The notes under the pieces were generated by a model. That model saw only the letters and a list, made by a program, of their open reading frames with translations. It was not told where the DNA came from and ran no database searches. From positions 1,984,001 to 2,048,000 of the forward strand of contig CAKNFP010000002.1 of the NCBI GenBank assembly GCA_930633525.1: a DNA stretch of 64,000 bases, in the 5' to 3' direction. Shown here one piece after another: positions 61,020 through 64,000 of the stretch. The stretch's first letter is position 1; each line of letters begins with the position of its first letter. This stretch comes from Hyphomicrobiales bacterium. Its GTDB lineage: Bacteria; Pseudomonadota; Alphaproteobacteria; Rhizobiales; Beijerinckiaceae. The position numbers were made by a program, and so were the translations under genes.

Positions 61020-61613
61020 AAACTGCTTTTCGTGACGATCGAGAAGACCAATATCCCTGCCGGCAAGCTCTCGAACTCGCTTCATTGCGGAGAACTTGCC
61101 CTTCCTGTACCCGCCTTCATCAACAGGAGCGCGGTGCGTACCATTGCCGTCGTGCGGTCGCGCTCCGTTAGCCGGGCAAGAGCATCCTCCACGGATAGTC
61201 CAGAGCTGGTGACGTTCGAACGTGTCACTTGCTCAGACGGCGCGCAAATAGCTGCAGTTCCGTATGCTCTATGAAAACAGGTTCTCCAGGGACGCATCAC
61301 GCAGGTCGCGATAGAAGTCCCAGGTTGCTGAAGTCAAGGCTGCGGTTGTTTTTTCCAAAGCGACAAACGGGCCCTTGTCATCACGCTGCAGGCGATTGGC
61401 CTTCACCCACTCCTCCGTGCCCTTTAACGGTAGCAGGAGGAGATTGAGATCCGAGACCGCCCAGCGCTGCATTCGCTCCGGATGAAGCGCCCTTCGCATT
61501 GTGGCACCGGCGGGCGAAGGCGGCAGCGAACGAGCAGAAGCGAGAAGTCGATCGAATCCCTGTTGTGGGCGAGCCTGCACCGCTGAGTCTGGTGGGGAGC
61601 CGGCATCGCTCAT
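61020..61613 (-). pseudogene. DUF3141 / PHA-synthase-related hydrolase remnant (C-terminal third)
   Basis: The open frame 61613-61269 contains ALHPERMQRWAVSDLNLLLL and FVALEKTTAALTSATWDFYRDLRDAS, matching the region LHP.R.QR...SDLNP...P...N.F...E........DAYRDARDA of DUF3141 proteins. Further pieces continue in other frames: VEDALARLTERDRTTAMVRTALLLMKAGTG (about 61195-61100) and FSAMKRVRELAGRDIGLLD (about 61090-61030). The hydrolase domain that should precede is gone. The family assignment is from memory. Confidence 0.58.
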
Positions 61614-62211
61614 TCTCACCTCCGCATTATTAACGACGGGCCTGCTCCCAATGGCAGGCGGAGTAGCCCGGGCGTTTTCAGGCAATCAGCACCAAACAGA
61701 GGCTCCACCCGCGAAGTATATGACCCACTGCGACCCTGCTGCTCGACCGTTTGGGACATCGATTTGGCGGTTCTAACGCTACCGCGTTGAGTGTTTCGCG
61801 GCTTCTGTGAGCGACCGCTTTTAGGGTAGAGTAGCGTTGGGCTCCAACCTGTATTCGGTGCCCCGGCATTCACGATCATTCTGAATAGCTGAGACGCGTC
61901 CGTGGCCCCAGTTCCCAGATATCTGTCTCGAAAGGTCAAGACTTTCCGTACGTGACGCGAGATAATTAGGCGTTAGATGGGATCGATTGACGCCGTTGTT
62001 CCTCGGACGAAGTATTGGCAAGGGCCGCGGCAGGCAGGGTCGTGTGGCGCTTGGATCATGGGTGCGGCCGCATCCCCTGTCGGCCGTCAAAGACAATATA
62101 TCAATGACATGATAACAGTTAAAGTCTCCTATTCTGCAAGTACATGCTTTTAAGAATTATGTCTGTTTAGGGGGGGCGGAACAAGACAAGAGCCGATTCA
62201 AGATACCGTTC
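61614..62211. other. Long stretch without a confident gene
   Basis: About 600 bases lie between two remnants. Open frames on both strands (for example minus 61939-61616) are compositionally odd and not recognisable. AT content rises at 62090-62170 and a run of seven G follows at 62170. It is probably decayed mobile or plasmid-like DNA. Confidence 0.5.
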
Positions 62212-62712
62212 AATATTAAGCGCAAATTTCTGGTTGTGGATAGTGGATGGCGCGAGAATGGGCCGGGCCAAAGATATCGCCAGGGCTATCTTGCCAAAGG
62301 ATCGAACACTGTGCGCGTTCGTCATACCGGCACGCGGGGCTTTCTCACCATTAGGGGCACTCGCGATGGGCTTGTTCGGCCGGAGTTTGTGTTTGAGATT
62401 CCTTCACGGGACGCAGAGCAACTCCTGATGATGTGTCCGCATCCTCTCCTAGAGAAGGTCCGTCACGAGATCTTCTATGCAGGTAACATCTGGCACGTTG
62501 ACGAATTCGCTGCAGAGAACACGGGGCTCGTCCTAGCCGAGGTGGAGCTTCACGACCTCGGACAACAAGTGACACTACCGGATTGGATTGGCGCGGAAGT
62601 GGCATTCGACGAGCGATATCGCAATTCCCGCCTCGCTGACTTCCCTTGGCGGCCGCGTACGATCGCGGTTCCAGCGGTTCCTCAACCGGGTCGCATATCG
62701 TCGGAATACTAA
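62212..62712 (+). pseudogene. CYTH-domain protein with eroded N-terminus
   Basis: The frame encodes KFLVVDSGWRENGPGQRYRQGYLAKG, VRVRHTGTRGFLTIRGTRDGLVRPEFVFEIP, VRHEIFYAGNIWHVDEFAAENTGLVLAEVEL and RYRNSRLADFPW, the full series of CYTH (triphosphatase/class IV cyclase) tunnel motifs. The defining ExExK at the start is changed to NIKRK and no ATG precedes it in frame; GTG at 62236 would omit that strand altogether. The extension after LADFPW is unrelated. It is probably inactive, though a GTG-started product cannot be excluded. Confidence 0.72.
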
Positions 62713-62983
62713 GGAGGCGCTACTCGGTCTTGGGCGTAGAGAGACACGCTGGGCAAACGCCAGCGGAGCTGGCTTCCCCAAAGCGCATGCGGCGCGCGCT
62801 GTAAACCGAGGAGTTGGCTTACGCCCCCCTGTCTGTTTGATCTGTGCGAGAGTGATAGTGCGGAAGGGAGCCCCCCGATGGTCTGGAGCCCGTGCGGGAG
62901 CATGGGTCCCTTCCGCTTTCTCTGAACCCTGAACAGTTGCTTGGGACGGCCGATCCCGCACGACATGGACAGGAGCTCTCACC

Positions 62984-63274
62984 ATGCCACAGCCCGTCGT
63001 CGGCTGCGATCTCTCACGCGCCTTCATTGATTTCTGCCACCTGCCGACCGGAACAGTCGACCGGATCACCAATACTCTCGAAGCCATCGCCGCATTCATC
63101 GACGGCATGGCTCGTGACGCCCTCGTCGTCTTCGAGGGCACCAGCGGCTGCGACGGTTGCCTCATCGCCTTGCCCACCGAGCGGGCGCAGTCGTTCTCGC
63201 GCGTCAATCCGCGGCGGGCCCGCCTGCTCGCCGCCGTACCCGGCATCAGCATCTTCGAGGCTCTCTACTCGTAG
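62984..63274 (+). pseudogene. IS110-family transposase, truncated
   Basis: VVGCDLSRAFIDFCHLPTG, LVVFEGTSGCDGCL and FSRVNPRRARLLAAVPGIS match the N-terminal DEDD domain and then the start of the C-terminal transposase-20 domain of IS110 elements. The middle is deleted, so only 96 residues remain before a stop. AGGAG precedes the ATG at 62984, which appears to be the native start. Confidence 0.78.
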
Positions 63275-63390
63275 ATCCACGGGAAAGCGGGGGAATTGTG
63301 TTGGTGGCAGTCTCCCGCTTATCACTACGACAGTTGTCATCACGCCGCGCTGATAGTCGGTCATGCCCGCGATGATTGTGATCAGTCGAG

Positions 63391-63762
63391 CCGCCTCATG
63401 AATCGCGTTGCGCTCAGCGCGTCGTCCGGGAGCTCGATGTGCTCATCGCCCTTGGCGGCCGGCCACTCATGGTGGTCAGCGACACCGGCACCGAACTGAC
63501 CGCGCGCGCGATCCTGCAATGGCAGGAAGACAGACGAGTCGAGTGGCACTACATCGCACCGGCCAAGCCGATGCAGAACGGCTTCGTCGAGAGCCTGAAC
63601 GAGCACATGTTCCGAAATCTGCCGAGCGCTCGCCGGCTGATCGAGGAATGGAGAACGGACTACAACGCCCACCGGCCGCATACGAGCCTTGGCGGCTTCA
63701 CCCCAAATGAGTTTGCAACCAGGTCCAGGATGGATCACAGCAAGAACAGAGTCCGATTATGA
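63391..63762 (+). pseudogene. IS3-family OrfB transposase remnant (C-terminal half)
   Basis: RVVRELDVLIALGGRPLMVVSDTGTELT to GFVES and LNEHMFRNLPSARRLIEEWRTDYNAHRPHTSLGGFTPNEFATRSRMD is the integrase catalytic end of an IS3-group OrfB. The second Asp (VSDTGTE) and the Glu (GFVES) are kept, but about ten residues (the FNGRLRDE segment) are missing directly after the Glu and the N-terminal half is gone. It is not functional. Confidence 0.85.
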
Positions 63763-63825
63763 ACGAGGGCAAAATACTGTTCAGGTCTGTTGATCTAGGG
63801 AACAGATCGATTTCGCCCAGCGCCG

Positions 63826-64000
63826 TTATTTCGGGTATATCATATTGAGTGCGTCGATCTGCGGTTGTGTCAGTACCCGGGGCAATCGGCCCTGCAGCAG
63901 CACCAGCAACTTTGCCGTCTCTTCCAGTTCCTCGGCAGCGTAGATGGCGGTCTTGAGATCTCCGGCGGTCAACACTGTGCCATGGTTGGCAAGCAACACG
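63826..64000 (-). CDS. Class II aldolase/adducin-family protein (C-terminal end only)
   Basis: The last 57 residues are visible: VLLANHGTVLTAGDLKTAIYAAEELEETAKL to the stop at 63826. LLANHG is a hallmark of the family (zinc-dependent sugar-phosphate aldolases, L-ribulose-5-phosphate 4-epimerase and OtnC-like decarboxylases), the His being a metal ligand. The gene continues beyond the window. Confidence 0.85.
   Translation of the reverse strand, partial: VLLANHGTVLTAGDLKTAIYAAEELEETAKLLVLLQGRLPRVLTQPQIDALNMIYPK

Noticed and set aside
61616..61939. 107-residue minus-strand frame
   Set aside because: No recognisable family and odd composition; no ribosome site. Treated as non-coding debris.
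62640..62745. Possible DUF1127-like fragment (RFQRFLNRVAYRRNTKEALLGL) in an alternative frame after the CYTH domain
   Set aside because: The resemblance is limited to a short basic helix and lacks the conserved end of the domain; it could be chance.
1..64000. CRISPR arrays, tRNA or rRNA genes, and prophage modules
   Set aside because: No regularly spaced repeats, no cloverleaf-like segments and no phage structural or integrase genes were seen; mobile DNA is limited to IS relics.

Overview
The window is GC-rich, gene-dense DNA that reads as the chromosome, or a large accessory replicon, of an alphaproteobacterium, most likely Hyphomicrobiales (Rhizobiales). The grounds are many ABC importers each paired with a catabolic cluster, LacI/IclR/GntR/LysR local regulators, a BigR-type ArsR sensor, a sugar-acid oxidation route of the kind found in rhizobia, and GC-rich extragenic palindromes of rhizobial style. 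No tRNA, rRNA, CRISPR array or replication origin was seen. All functions are read from sequence patterns and family knowledge; no search was run.

Layout. 1-2.9 kb: end of a peptide/nickel-type ABC importer (permease, permease, binding protein) closed by a good terminator. 2.9-4.4 kb: a split YeeE/YedE sulfur-transport pair divergent from a BigR/SqrR-like persulfide sensor with an AT-rich operator. 4.5-6.0 kb: a small conserved protein and an AraC regulator. 6.1-14.7 kb: an eight-gene minus-strand operon (DUF6772-like protein, small protein, CUT1 sugar-type binding protein and two permeases without an ATPase, sugar-dehydrogenase-like SDR, cupin, GMC oxidoreductase), divergent from a LacI repressor, with a perfect 14-bp LacI-type palindrome on the predicted promoter. 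14.7-33.1 kb: two complete branched-chain-type (Liv/HAAT) importers flank a CoA catabolic cluster (acyl-CoA ligase, three crotonases, 3-hydroxyacyl-CoA dehydrogenase, thiolase, SDR) and an IclR regulator. Four intergenic regions here share one 15-bp palindromic motif, so the whole block looks like a single regulon. 33.1-36.9 kb: IclR/SDR and LysR/SDR divergent pairs. 37-40.9 kb: LtrA, DUF924 and an L,D-transpeptidase, with palindromic repeats. 40.9-43.3 kb: two tandem decarboxylating dehydrogenases of the tartrate/isopropylmalate type.

44.0-54.2 kb: a non-phosphorylative sugar oxidation cluster (mutarotase, sugar 1-dehydrogenase, L-arabinonate-type dehydratase, AraD1/GguC-type FAH protein) with an inositol-monophosphatase-family phosphatase, a GntR regulator with two matching operators, and an FbpABC-type importer lacking the tyrosine iron motif. 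The importer plus phosphatase suggests uptake of a phosphorylated sugar. The block lies between two decayed IS6-family transposase pieces in the same orientation.

54.4-64 kb: a TetR/YciI pair followed by decaying DNA. It holds remnants of tag, DUF6766, IS6, IS3, IS110, DUF3141 and a CYTH protein, interspersed with two intact genes: a large secreted SH3/repeat protein with a Gly-Arg tail, and fabI. The window ends inside a class II aldolase gene on the minus strand.
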